The position numbers were made by a program, and so were the translations under genes. Below are positions 38,901 to 50,559 of a stretch of 64,000 nucleotides of DNA, in pieces. The DNA is from Perca fluviatilis (taxonomy: Eukaryota > Chordata > Actinopteri > Perciformes > Percidae): assembly GCF_010015445.1 (NCBI RefSeq), contig NC_053118.1:18113437-18177436 (forward strand), in the 5' to 3' direction. The notes beneath the pieces were generated by a model. It was not told where the DNA came from. It searched no databases and was given only the letters and a program-made list of their open reading frames with translations. The first letter of the stretch is position 1. The number at the start of each line of letters is the position of its first letter.

Positions 38901-41900
38901 TTCACTTAACCTGCTGTGCATGAACATAGCTGTTCCTCAGTTTGTGCGTTTCCCATTTGAATGGTCAGCGTATGAGGCAGCTCACATTATGGCATGACCT
39001 ATAGGCTTTAGCTTACATTTTGATGACATTATTCGCTAATGGGTTGCATATTATGCCGTGGATATATCCCTCGAATGCATACTGCAGTCCCCTTTGTCTT
39101 GCTCTCTCAGATATTTCACCTGTTCGCCAAAAAATACTAATAATCTCCTTGGGAATGTCTGACACCGGTGCATACATACTGTAATAGACGTGCAAGGCAC
39201 GAAAGCTTGTCAGGAGTAGCAAGAGTAACTAAGGAGGGCGGGGCTTAGTGAAGGGTCAATTGTCAAGTTTCCAATTGACTGAAGATATAATTATTTTAAG
39301 TTATTGTTATGTTGTTAAATGTTTTAAATTTGACAATGTTGTACATTGCGAACAAAGGTCAGATATTATATTGCATAAAAGTCTAGTCTAAAAATGGCAT
39401 AGCAACCTGTGCTTTTAAAAATGTTTTATTGAATCGAGGGTTTGGAGAATCGTGACACCCCTAGTTAAGACTGCAGTGGACACAAAGTGTCACGCACACA
39501 GCACACCTTATTGTTTACTTAAATCGCACAATTTTTGCAGTTATGTAATCGCAGAGTGACATCGCGATTGCAATTTGATTAATCGTGCAGCCTTAGTCAA
39601 TACTGAAGTTGCACTGAACTGTAAAGTTTGATAGGGGAAACATCTGGTTTAAACAGCCAGTAGAGGACGCACAAGTCAAGATATGCTGATGCTGCCTTCA
39701 AGTGGCTCTTGGCAGTCAAGTTTTTGACACAGAAAGTTAAGTACACAATATGCTTGGAGTGCAATCAGTTAAAGTAGTGACAATAGAAGAAAATTGATGC
39801 CACAAAATTCCTTGTTGTTTTTCTTTTCAAACACAGTAAATGCTTTTTTTCCCCTGGCTTCGCCATGCCAAGGGAAAACAAACTCCCTCCACCTGGTTCC
39901 ATCATTAAGTATGTCAGTGACAACAATCAAGACTGTTTTGCAGGGGTGGGAAAAAAAATAAATCTAAAATCGTTATGTATCGTGATTTGAATGTGCGATG
40001 AACGTTTTTTAAAATTGATTCTTTTCCACAGAAGTTTTTTTTTTTAACCAATGATTCACCTAAATATTTTCTGTTTATACAGTACCGCCGACGGCGACTA
40101 CATCATACAAAACAGACCGAAAGCCGAAAATACATGTTACGTACTTCTTGACTGACGTGATGTGCATTCTTTTCAGAAAACAGTTAGTTTTTAGAAATGT
40201 CTCATGATATATTGTCTCTATAAGTGGATTATTCAACTTTTGTTTTTATTAAAGAGGGAAATGAATATCGCAATACTTCTAGAATCGCAATACAAATCGA
40301 ATGTTGTTGGCCTGCCATGAGTTATACAGCCTTGTCAAGTTCTTACAAAGAACACACATATGCTTTAGTTATCATTATTCATCATATCCTATTAAAGCAT
40401 GTTTAATAGTCAAACACTGTTACTGGCTATGGAGTTTATTTGAAACTAGGGATGCAACGAATATAGATTTTGTTGGTACGATTGTTTGATGTGTTTCATT
40501 TCCCTGCGAATGTATGAAATTACATGAACACTACGGGTGGCACGGTTCACAAAACCCATTTGTCATTGGCTGAGGGTGAAGCCCTGAACTGACGAGTGAA
40601 ACACGTGTCTAAAAGGCGCTTTGTCATTGGCTGAGGGTGAAGCCCTGAACTTTGTGAGAACTGTCCTACCAAAATAAAGGCCCAAAACACCCCCCAAATA
40701 AATTAATTTATTATTTATTTATTTTTTAAATCAAAGTCAAAAATTAAATCATGAACAGGGTGAATCGAGATCGCGATTTTATAACGATTTATCGTGCAGG
40801 CATTGCGCAACTCACATCTGTACTCGTCTCACATCGGGTAGTGACACCGGCTCCTAACTCGTTAGCTGTTTACTGTAACTTTAAAATTAAAACAGGCTGA
40901 CGTTAGCTAACTGGTAACGTTAACAAGCTAACAAATACTTAACAACAACGTTAATAAACAAAGTCGCTAGCAAGCTTACCAACTTGGATTGAATTCCCTG
41001 TTGCAGCTGTCCTGAGGTCGAGGACTGGCTCTGCTCTGTGTTTTCCTGGTGTTTGCTAAGTTTATGCAACATTAAAAAATTGCAGCAGTAACTTATCCCA
41101 CCACGGAGAGCAGTCAATACTCGCAGTGATCGTACCCAGCGTTTAGGTCATCAAGGAGGTTAAATAAAAACTCCACACACTGTTAAACTTAACTTGCAGT
41201 CAGTTAACGCTCTGTGTAGAGGAGCCTTCACAATTTTTAAATCGCGGTTAATAGTGAAATCGGTTAACTGCTGCATCCCTATTTGAAACCATTTGTACTA
41301 TTCATTACCATTCAAAATGTCATCTAAAGAAGATGTAGCGTTCTTATGTTTTATCGTATGATACTTTTGCATACACAACAACTGTCTGAATACAGTATGA
41401 GCTAAATTATCGAAGAAAAAAAAATCTTCTGCCAGTTAGTGTCACAGTCTGGATCAGGAATGCTGTCGTTCTGGGTAGCTAATGAAGCTAAACACACATG
41501 GATCTGAAATTCAACGTAAAGCTTGTTTGGTTGTTTGCTGACTGGTGAATATTGATGCAACAAATACCATGGGAAAGCATAGGATGAGTAAGTCTAAAGT
41601 AGAGCCTAAATCCTGTAGAAATGTTACTCAATGTATAAATGTACAATAAAGTCTCACGATGCAGTGCTTCTGTATGATCTGTGCGTTCATTTTAGCTCTG
41701 TAATAGAGAACAGCACTGTGCTTGAACTAATAATATTTCAAAAAAAGAGGACAATATCCAATTTGCTCAATGGTTTGTGGCTTATAAAATACTAATAATT
41801 GCAGGTCAGCTTATTATTTTTATTGTTTCTCAGCTTGGCCTATACATATTGTTCAATAGGACTACAGTAAAAGCATTTTTTTTATATAACTACATGTAGG

Positions 41901-42414
41901 CTATACTGCTTGTAATGTATTTCTTACATTATGCTCAATAGAATCCGATATATGTAAGTTACTGCCAACACATTTCAAACCATTACCATGGTTGAGTATC
42001 AGCTTGGTCTAACGTTAGGCCTGTTGATGTTTGTTCAATAAACAGCACTGAGCGAACATGAAATAGCCAAAAGGCTAGGGGTGAATATGCAACAGTGCAA
42101 GTTAATGCAACTTTAATTATGCTATATTGTTAGCGTTTTGCATTTGCCGCAAAAATTCAGTTATTTTGCAAAGTACTATATTGTCATGTCCCTGCGCTTA
42201 GGTTGGTGCAGGAGGTCACCACGCCTGAATAATGCTGTTGTTGTATTGACAGTACCAACAATGTTACGTTTAGCTAAGTGACTGCTACCAGATACTTACG
42301 GTCAGCGGTGTCCTCAGCCGATGGACAGACGTTGTTTTCAGATGCTGGGTCTTCATTGCGGGGTTTGCTTTCAGCTCCGTCCTCACTGGTCGCCGCGGCA
42401 GCAGCTCCGTCCAT
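31270..42414 (-). CDS. 28-finger C2H2 protein with one giant exon
   Basis: Coding exon 1 is 42414-42300 (MDGAAAAATSEDGAES…, 38 codons plus one base, donor GTAAGT). Coding exon 2 is 35675-31270 (acceptor CTATTTTTAG). The join gives Arg and keeps the frame, for 1,506 residues. I count 28 C2H2-like units, from CCRDCGEVF near residue 43 to CLECGTTF at the end. They are grouped in small clusters separated by acidic or Lys-rich linkers, not one TGEKP-linked array. Several have atypical final ligands (HMKNC, HQKLC, HHKQSQ). The last finger ends LHQHYIEHASRVY. It is a likely nuclear DNA/RNA-binding regulator. Orthologue not recognised; the multi-cluster layout recalls ZNF646-type proteins, but sequence similarity was not established. 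The 6.6 kb intron is packed with hAT elements. Confidence 0.85.
35868..35902. repeat. (ATT)n microsatellite
   Basis: About 11 TTA/ATT units in the first coding intron of the 28-finger gene. Confidence 0.9.
38003..39463 (+). mobile_element. hAT element carrying a BED-finger transposase exon
   Basis: The ends are TAAGGGTGTCACC and, inverted, TAGGGGTGTCACG. Flanks GTCAAGAT (37995-38002) and GTTAAGAC (39464-39471) match at six of eight positions, as expected for an old hAT duplication. It contains the first coding exon of a hAT/ZBED-type transposase (38195-38287); the catalytic region is absent. Confidence 0.65.
38195..38287 (+). pseudogene. First exon of a hAT (ZBED-like) transposase
   Basis: The ATG opens 31 codons, MATADAGDAST then LKSPVWKYFGFP, and ends at a good donor GTGAGT. 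The SxVWxxFGF start of a BED zinc finger is typical of fish hAT transposases. No downstream finger cysteines or hAT catalytic domain follow, so it is a remnant on the strand opposite to the host gene. Confidence 0.6.
39940..40300. repeat. hAT-like MITE fragment
   Basis: It begins CAGGGGTGGGAAAAAAAATA followed by AATCGTTATGTATCGTGATT, a terminus I recognise from fish hAT MITEs. It ends among AATCGCAATACAAATCG words, but no matching right terminus is seen. Confidence 0.4.
40448..41281. mobile_element. hAT-type element, 834 bp
   Basis: The ends are TAGGGATGCA and TGCATCCCTA, with a perfect 8-bp duplication TTTGAAAC on both sides (40440-40447 and 41282-41289). It contains a 31-base direct repeat (40560-40590 and 40621-40651, period 61) and no transposase. 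Confidence 0.85.
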
Positions 42415-42479
42415 CTTGGAGTGTCTCTGCTTGATGGTGCAAGCTTTACTCTAGCTAGTGCTCGTGAGCTTAACAGCGA

Positions 42480-45060
42480 CACAGTTGTTTTAAATTAGTT
42501 TTTTTCTTATCAGCAGTCCCTCGGTGCAAAGCCGGGATGAAAAGGAAATGAAAAAAATGGTATGCTAAACTAGTCTCTTACCACATAACATGGCAGCATA
42601 TTGTAATGTATTAGCAATGTGAGTAATAACGACTAGCACAGCTAAAGTTAGCACACGGAATGATCGCATGGATGTCCTTCGGCGGAAGCGGATTCTTCTG
42701 TTTTGTTTCCTGCCTTCAAGCAAGACGTGACCTGCAGTGAATCTGATCTGAATCCACTAACTAAAATCTGAATATAAAATATGATTCTCAATGATTGTTA
42801 GTTACTGGTAGGATTAAACAGGCTGAGCAGCATCTAATGGGGCTCCATGTAAAGTTAATAATTATGAATAAATATATATATATATATATATTATTCCACT
42901 AATTTCCAGGTCATTCTTTTGTCCCTACTGACCCCACCAACACATCATAATAATATAAATCATTTTAATTATATAAATATAAATTAATATATTATGCAAA
43001 AAATATAAATTATTCATATAAATTATTTCCCGAGACAAAGAAATTCTCACAAGGTTCCAGGCAGTCCAGGTTGTGAAAATAAAATACAGAAACGAAAATT
43101 GGGCTTTAATGTTTCTAACAATGAGGAACAATATAATGTACTACTAGAGTGAAATACACTAAAATAATATTGTAAAGTATTTTATACATTTTGTAGTAAT
43201 GTAATGAATAAGTAGGAATTTGTAAGAGGGATTCCAGTCCCAATTTATCGGATTGATTCAAGTGCCTCTTTGCAGAGCATTTGTTCTTCCTCCAGGCAGG
43301 CAAAATTTCATAGAGAAAATGCAGAATTTTTAATCAAAATTTTTGATGAATTTCCTTCATCGATCTTGATGCATACTTTACTGTACTTTAAATGTTCCAC
43401 AAATTCAAAAACTACCCAAACCTTTTTCATACTTGATACCCGTCATGTCACTCCTATTTTACTCCATTTCCTTCACAAACCAAATGTATAGGGGAAAACA
43501 TGTATCCTTCAGAATATGACAACTTTCCAAACCAGGATTTAATCCTTTTGTTTGCTTTTTCTTTTTGAGTCCTCTTTTATACAGATGTTGAACCGTGAAT
43601 TAGGTTTACCTAACAAGTATTGCACATTACAACATTGCAATCAAAGGCAAGTTTTATTTAATCCAATATGTAGACATCATGGGAAAATTCTATTTCTTTC
43701 CATGCTAAAACAGTGGATAGAGGTAGAAGGGCACATGTTTTTTTGAAACGGACGCACAGGGACGGTTCTTTTTTGTACAAATGGGCTGTGTGTTTATTTT
43801 ACAGTAGTAATGAAGATTTTCAGTCACTTATTGGGCCACCAAACCTCTTTAAACGCCCATTATCATAACAGAGGAGATGGGATTCTGTACTTGTCTACAT
43901 CTACAGTTATGGAATGAAATCATTCAGTATTCACAAAAAAAAAAACATTGCATTGTACTCAAACGTGGATTTCATTTTACAAATATGGGTACATTCCAAT
44001 CTGAAATAGTCATTCTGGTAAGAGATACACATTACATGGTACTCATCAGTTTCCAGTAGGTGCTAAGTACTGCCACCCAGAATCAGTTAATAATCTAATT
44101 ATAAAATATATATCAGTCATGACACATTGCCAGAAATTAGCTGAATTTGACTAGACCAAAACATTTTATAACATCAGTTTCACGTTTGTATTGCCATTGT
44201 AATACATATTGACAAAACTTCACATAAATCCAAGTTTAATTTATTACAAAACTCACTATTTGACAATTGTGTAATTATGCTAGTTTCTCCCTGTTCCCAA
44301 TGATCACTCAATAGTTAAATTTACAGAAAACTCTGTGAAATGAACTTTACATGTAAGCCTAACTGTCACATTTTGTTTACAGATACTTTCACTTTGACCA
44401 AATTACTATGATGAGAACTTTACTTGTGAAATATTTGGACCAAGCCAATAACCCTGTGGATTTGAGTGTTTCCTAACAGGGTCATCATTTATGTAGTAAG
44501 CTGTTCGTTGTATGTTCTAACACATAAACCCCGTCCTCTTCTCCTCAAAAGCAAAAACTTACATTTCTTTACAGTATCTTGGAAAGAGTTGCTCTGTGTT
44601 TTTGGAGTGAGGTCACATGGTTGAGTCTACCTTAAGCACAACTAGGCCTAAAATACCAAGACAGCAGACATGCAGACTGTACTCATAAAAGGCACACAGT
44701 ATACTGTACATGAAGAAACACAGTTCAAATGGTTCAGGACATATGAACAGAACTATAAAAGTACTAATATTATCTATATCTAAATGTCATAGAACCTCAT
44801 TAATCTGCACCCCTCAGAAAGTGTTTGAACCAGTAAAGTATTTAGATAACTTGAATGAGTTTTTTTTTTTAAAACGGTGAAACTAATGGCTAGTGTATAC
44901 ACCCTCTATTACAAACAACACTCTGTGCAGTCTAATAATAGTGTGCAGAATAAAAAATGTTTTTTACTTTCATCTTTTTGTTTCTAATGCCCATCCACTC
45001 AACTGGTCAAACTGCACAAGTGAGGTTCAAATAAATGAGGTTCCACGGAGTAAAAATTAT
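42480..45060. other. Promoter of the 28-finger gene, spacer, and 3' UTR of the 17-finger gene
   Basis: The 5' untranslated region of the 28-finger gene should start near 42.45-42.7 kb. A short (AT)n lies at 42871-42890. The part from about 43.7 to 45.1 kb is probably the long 3' UTR of the 17-finger gene; TTTATT at 43794-43799 gives AATAAA on the minus strand. No other gene is recognised. Confidence 0.4.
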
Positions 45061-45099
45061 AAAAAAAAATAACCAAGTCTTGTTACTAGTGTAGAAATG

Positions 45100-48000
45100 T
45101 CAAATCTCTCCTTGTGCATGTTGCAAGTAATGCATTTGTAGATCAAGCTCCCGGGGAAGTGAACACCCGCATATCATGCACTGGAGAAGCCGTTCTGGGG
45201 CGAAAGGCAAACGGGGTCCAAGTTTGGGAGGTTCTGTCCGTGGGGCAAGCTGAGGTAGGGGCATGGTCTGTGGTATGTGTGGCCTCTCGCTCATTACTGC
45301 CTGTGGTGTGAAAAAAATATTTGGGTGTGGATGTCTTGAAAGTGTGCCAACTGCGACAGAGTGAAGAGGGTGTGGCCCAGGCAAAGCAAGAGGAGGGAGT
45401 GGAGCAAGTGGAGGTGAGAAAAAAGGAGAAGGCTGATTTATGATTATTTGAGTGCCTGATACCATTGGCTGTTGCTGCAGCTCCTGTCCATTACCTGGTT
45501 TGAGTTGCCCAGTGAGCAGCGTTTGATTACTTTGGAAGCCCCATACTGGCGTTCCCAACGCCTGGCCAAAACGATGAGGCTCGTATTGGATGGAGATGGG
45601 AACCTTCTGTGTCATTGTCTGGCTCTGTACACTGGCCCAGGCAGATGACACCTGCTTTTGCTGCAGCTGAAAATCTTGAGTATTTACTAATTTCTCGGCG
45701 TTTAATGTCTTTGGAATTCCTGGTGGTGTTTGCATGTCCCACAAGGTGCTACCTACCCCATGAGAAACAGGAGTTGAAATTGGCATAGCACTGCTTTGGT
45801 CTATTTGAGTTGAGGTGGACGCACCTGCTAAGCCTGAAACCCACTGCTGTTGCAGCTCACAGCCATTCCATGGCTTCTCTGGCTGGCTAACAGTTGACGG
45901 TATAACTTGAGGATTACTCAAGTCCCACATTCTAGTGTCCTCTTTTTTAGGAGGTGTGGATGGCTCCTTTTGTATTGACACTAGGCCACCTGCCCATCGT
46001 GGCAGCTGAAGCTCTTGGCCGAGCTTATTTGGAGAGATCTGTGAATTTGCTTGTAAAGCAGGTCTGACACTCCACAGAGCTGCCCCATCTATGTAAGATG
46101 AGGGAATAGAAAAATCATGTCGCAAAGAGCTTGTGGAAGCTAGCACTGTGGATGTGGGTGTACTACTCCAAGTAACAGGCTTGGGCTGCCTGTGCTGCTC
46201 CATCTCACTTACTATTGACGGGCTGGATTTTATTGGCATAGCTGCCGTGAGGGAGCTGACAATAGTAGCTGCGCTCTCTTTCATGTGTGAGGACTCTGAA
46301 CTCGGAGCGGAAGTGGGGACTGACTGAGCTATTAAAGGGTTATCTGCCCAGCCTGGACTTCTCTGATGGTGCTGCTGTGGGCCAGGCTGTGGTGGGCTCT
46401 CAAACTGCGTCTGCTGTGGAGCAGCATGTTGCTGCTGTGACGATGGGACAGGCATTACCTCTCCACCGTCCACCTTCCACTGCACCGGTTGAGGGTGTAG
46501 CTCAGACAGCCACGGCTCCTTCTGCAGTCTACCTTGTAAATCCATGCGAGGCGCAAGCACGGACGAATGTGGCTGGGCCGCCCTTCTGTGCGCATCGGCA
46601 TCTCTCAGTACAGAAACTGGATACGGAGACGGCTGAGCGCTAACCATCCCAGAGCCTCCGAATGGCTTAGAAAAGCCCCACATGAGCCTCCCCCCTCTCC
46701 TCCCCCTGATGCCCCTGCCTCTCATCCTAGCACCCATCGGGAAAGAATTGTACTGGCTGAAACCCTGGCGTTTGCGAGCATGGATCTTCTGGTGCACTAA
46801 CAGGCTGCTAAACCAAGAAAAGGTTTTGTGACACTCATCACAGCGATGCGGCCTCTCTCCTGTGTGCGTGTTCATGTGATCACGGAGCAGATAGGCCAAT
46901 CCAAAGCTCTTATCGCACTGGTCACACTTATGACGTTTGTCGCCATTGTGCGATAACATATGGTGCTGCAGTTGGGTCTCGTCGCTGTAGCCTTTGCGGC
47001 AGCTGGTGCAGCGGAACGGTTTTTCCTGATGCAGCCTTTGATGCGTTTTCATGTTCTGGAGGAAGGCAAAATCCTTCCCACAGTCAGGGCATTTGTATGG
47101 CTTCTTGCCTGTATGGATGATGAGATGTTGCTGTAAGTAGCTACCAAATCTAAAGCCCTTGCCACACACTTTGCACTGGTAAGGCTTGTCCTTAGAATGT
47201 ATGCGCATATGCAGCTCTAACACTGAGCGGTGGCGGAAGGTCTTTCCGCATTCAGAACACTTATACGACTTAATACTTATGCCATCGCTTCTCAATTTCC
47301 CCTGTACATTATCACTGCTTAATGGAGTAAATTGATTTGTAGGTGGCGTTGCCACCTTTTTTAAATATTGTGCTACAGACTTGTGGACACTTATCACATG
47401 TAAATTTAAACTGGATTCATCCCGATAAACACATGCGCAGTGCGGACAGGTGTGTCCTTTTTCCCAGTGCTTGTTATTCTCCTTTGGGGGTCTGGGTGTT
47501 CTCTCCAGCGTCTCATACTCCGCCTCGTGAACAAGCATGTGGGCTCTCAGGTTAGCTGGTGCCAAGCAGGTCTGGGGACAAAGGGGGCAGTTGAATGTGC
47601 GTTTCGACTCCTCGATATGGTGCGTGTTCTCTTTTCCCGGCCCTGTAACTGGCTCCTGTACGGACGCAGGGGCCTGCTTGCTGGGCTGCTCAGCGGAGGA
47701 GTTGGTTTTGCGCAGTCTATGCTGACGGCAGTGTGCCTTCATGTTCTGGGCAAAGGCAAATTTTTTACCACATTCAGGGCAGCGGAAGGGCTTCTGGCCT
47801 GTGTGCAGATACTGATGCTGATGGAGGAGGCTGCTGTACTTGAAGGTCTTACCGCAGATGTTGCACAGGTGAGAGCGTGTGTTGCCAGCGTGCTTGCGAC
47901 GGTGGTCCTCCATGACGGAGTAGTGTTTGAAAACCAAACCGCACTCGGGGCATTCATAGGGTTTCAGGGCGGTGTGACATCGCTGGTGGTAGCGCAGGGC

Positions 48001-49355
48001 CATGCTGTTTGTGAAAGTTTGACTGCACTCTTGGCATTTAAAGATGCTCTCATGGGAGTGGATCATCATGTGCTTAGTGACGGACACCTTAAACTGGAAC
48101 TCTTGGCGGCACAGGGGGCAGTGGTAAGGCTTTTCTACTGTGTTGCAGCAGTTGTGGTCCCTCAGCTCATCCACAGCAGAGAATATTCTCTCACATTCTG
48201 CACATTTAAAACGACCCTCCTCCTTTGTTTGCATCTCCTTTTTTGGAGTAACAAGTTGTTCCTCCTTCTCTTTATGTTCATTTCTGTGTTTAATGAGGCT
48301 GCTGCGGTGCTGAAAGGTAAGGCCGCACTCTTTACAGGTGAGAGGCGTGAGCTCATCCTCATGTGCATGAAAGTGACGGTGAAGGTTGAATGTCTCGCGG
48401 CGGGTGAACTTTATCCCGCACTCCTTGCACACCAAACGGCACTTTTTTGGCTTAGCTGTCAAATTAGTGTCCTCTTCTCGGTCTGCCTCTTCATCATCTT
48501 CAATAACCTCCTCTATCCCACAGACTTCTCCCACCGGCTCCTCAGCCAGTCCCTTCTCTGTGCTCTTCTCATCAGGATGTGACGTTTCCTCCTCATGAAT
48601 CTCCTCTGCATCAGCTGTAATGTTATCATCAACATGTGTATCCTGCTGCACCCCTCCAGCACTCTCTGTAACATTATCGAGGTCTGGAAGAGAAAAGCAC
48701 ATCATAATAGCTTAGCAAACAGAGAGGGGAAAAAAAAAACAGTAAACAACCTATCTAGTGTTGATCTAACAAACTGCACGCAACTAACAAAGCTATCCAT
48801 CTTAAGTGCAGATCACAAAATATAGTGCAGGATGCTAGCGGATTTTGTTATGGTAATTACCATTTAGCAGAGTTCACAGTTTGGAACCGGGTGTGAGAGC
48901 TACATCTCAGGTTAGCCTGGAGGCTAAGGCTAACTGTAAAATACATTTAAAAACGTTAGCATACCACACGTATCATCTTCCTCCTTGTGTGTTTTCGCCT
49001 CTTCGTTGTCGTCTTCAGCTTCGGACCAGTCGAAAGCCCGCTGGTCGCCGCCACGAGCCTCGGCCATTTTTTCAGCCGATGTTAAGTCCTCCGGTGAATT
49101 GCTTGTCGTTTTTTCGGCTCCAGCACCGGACTCGAGACTAACCTCAGAATGGCTGGCAATACCCCCGCCATCGTTACAAATACTGGCTCTCTTCTCATCT
49201 TCGGGGCTCTCCTCGGTTTTATTACGTGTTGTTTCATCTTTCTGATTTAAGCTGCATCTGGACTCCACCGCCTCTGTCTTCTCCCCAGATGTTTCCACCT
49301 CCTCCGCAGGGGATTTCTGTCGTGTTGGAGACTCCGATGGGTCTACGGCGGCCAT
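45100..49355 (-). CDS. 17-finger C2H2 protein with RGG patch
   Basis: Exon 1 is 49355-48965 (MAAVDPSESPTRQK…, acidic, 130 codons plus one base; donor GTATGC). Exon 2 is 48683-45100 (acceptor TTCCAG). The frame is kept and gives 1,324 residues. Sixteen fingers fall between about residues 215 and 765, with typical units such as CKECGIKF, CPECGKKF, CSECGKTF, CPDCGKDF and CDQCDKSF; several are joined by TGE/QKP linkers. Next comes an Arg/Gly patch (RMRGRGIRGRRGGR) near 785, then about 500 Pro/Gln/Ser-rich residues with no fold seen, and a last isolated finger (CMICGCSL) ending LQMHYLQHAQGEI. A transcriptional regulator is inferred; the orthologue is not recognised. The start codon context AACATGGCCGCC overlaps a YY1-like motif. 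Confidence 0.88.
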
Positions 49356-49449
49356 GTTTCACCCATGCACCCCCTTGTCCAGAACACACAAGGATCATGC
49401 TCGCCAGCATGAACAAGGAATGGGCTTTCCGGTCGACACTTTCAAAATA

Positions 49450-50559
49450 AAACGCATTGTCACCTGATTGTCACTGACAACCAGCTGCTGTTCATCATTT
49501 CAGAAAATAGAATTATATATATAAATTTCCCTTTCTACTACCGTTGTGACTTTGTTGTTCTACACACCAAACACTCTCTTCACAACATATATACACTTCA
49601 ACTTCAACCATCAATATTACATTATCTTTAAGCTATGTGACAAATCCACAAGTGATCAGATGGATTTATTTGCAGTCCATGTCTGAATTTTATTAAAGTT
49701 AAGTTACATCAGAACAGTTGCTATCTACAAAATATAGATTGTGCAAAACTACGTAGATGATGGCCATATGCTGTTTCTTTGCAACTATCTACAAACACAT
49801 CCATCATACTGCATGCACGAGTAGAATAAATAGCCCCTACATTCTTATGTATGCTTTTATATTCCACCAAAAACATATGAATTAAAGTCCGAAGCCTACT
49901 GTGATGTTTACGCTGGAAGGTTTTTTGTTTTTCACCAAAAACTGGCAAGTCTTTAAAATGTAACACTGTTGTCTTAAAACGCACTGGACAGAACACAACT
50001 TTATTGTCCAACCAAAGCTGGAAAAGACTTACTTTTCCATGAAACTGTTAAAAGCACAAGCATACATTAGCAGGTAAGTACAATAGCTGTATAACTACCA
50101 TATATGGTAACAACTGCAGTACAAGTACTTTATAACATTGTAGTTAGTGTATCAGGAGAATTGAGACAGTACTGAACTAATAAGAGCATCATGAGCTTCG
50201 CAGCTTGGCTGCAAAGCATGTACAGTGACATGCATATTAAACATCAGCACCTACAGTATGTTGTTGTCTGGGTATTCAAAGTCCCATGATTGAAATTGTC
50301 TCTCCACAGAGTCTTTTAGCGTATGTCTGAGGAACCAAGCTAATGTTAAGGCCACCCTATTACTGTATCTTATGTGTCTAATTTTCAGTCATCTTTGAGA
50401 TAAATTTAAGTGCGAGAAGGTTTTCTGGTTGTGGGTCGTAAAACTTCAAATGCCATGGTATTTTACAGAAATACTGTAAAAGAAATAGAAAAAGAGCATA
50501 CTTTCATGTCACATTTTGAAACACCAAATATGCATTTTGAATTTCCAAGTGCTTTCTCC
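49450..50559. other. Promoter of the 17-finger gene and 3' UTR of the Myb/SANT gene
   Basis: No coding sequence is seen. DNA just above 49360 should hold the 17-finger promoter. Most of 49.6-50.56 kb is likely 3' UTR of the next minus-strand gene; TTTATT at 49658-49663 and 49690-49695 (minus AATAAA) are candidate poly-A signals. Confidence 0.4.

Larger units (their letters stand above)
36148..39595. mobile_element. Candidate composite hAT element with nested insertions
   Basis: The ends are TATGGCTGCGTGAT and, inverted, TAAGGCTGCACGAT. Flanks GTCAACGC (36140-36147) and GTCAATAC (39596-39603) look like a decayed 8-bp duplication. Inside are a further hAT element (38003-39463) and other repeat ends, for example GACCCGTTGCACTCCTAG near 37578-37595. 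A minus ORF at 37099-36758 with CAKCFRASQMGEL may be coding debris. The outer limits are less certain than the inner element's. Confidence 0.5.

Noticed and set aside
47440..48582. Long plus-strand ORF of 380 codons
   Set aside because: It lies antisense to the finger-coding exon of the 17-finger gene. The opposite strand has regularly spaced C2H2 codons, so this is a shadow frame.
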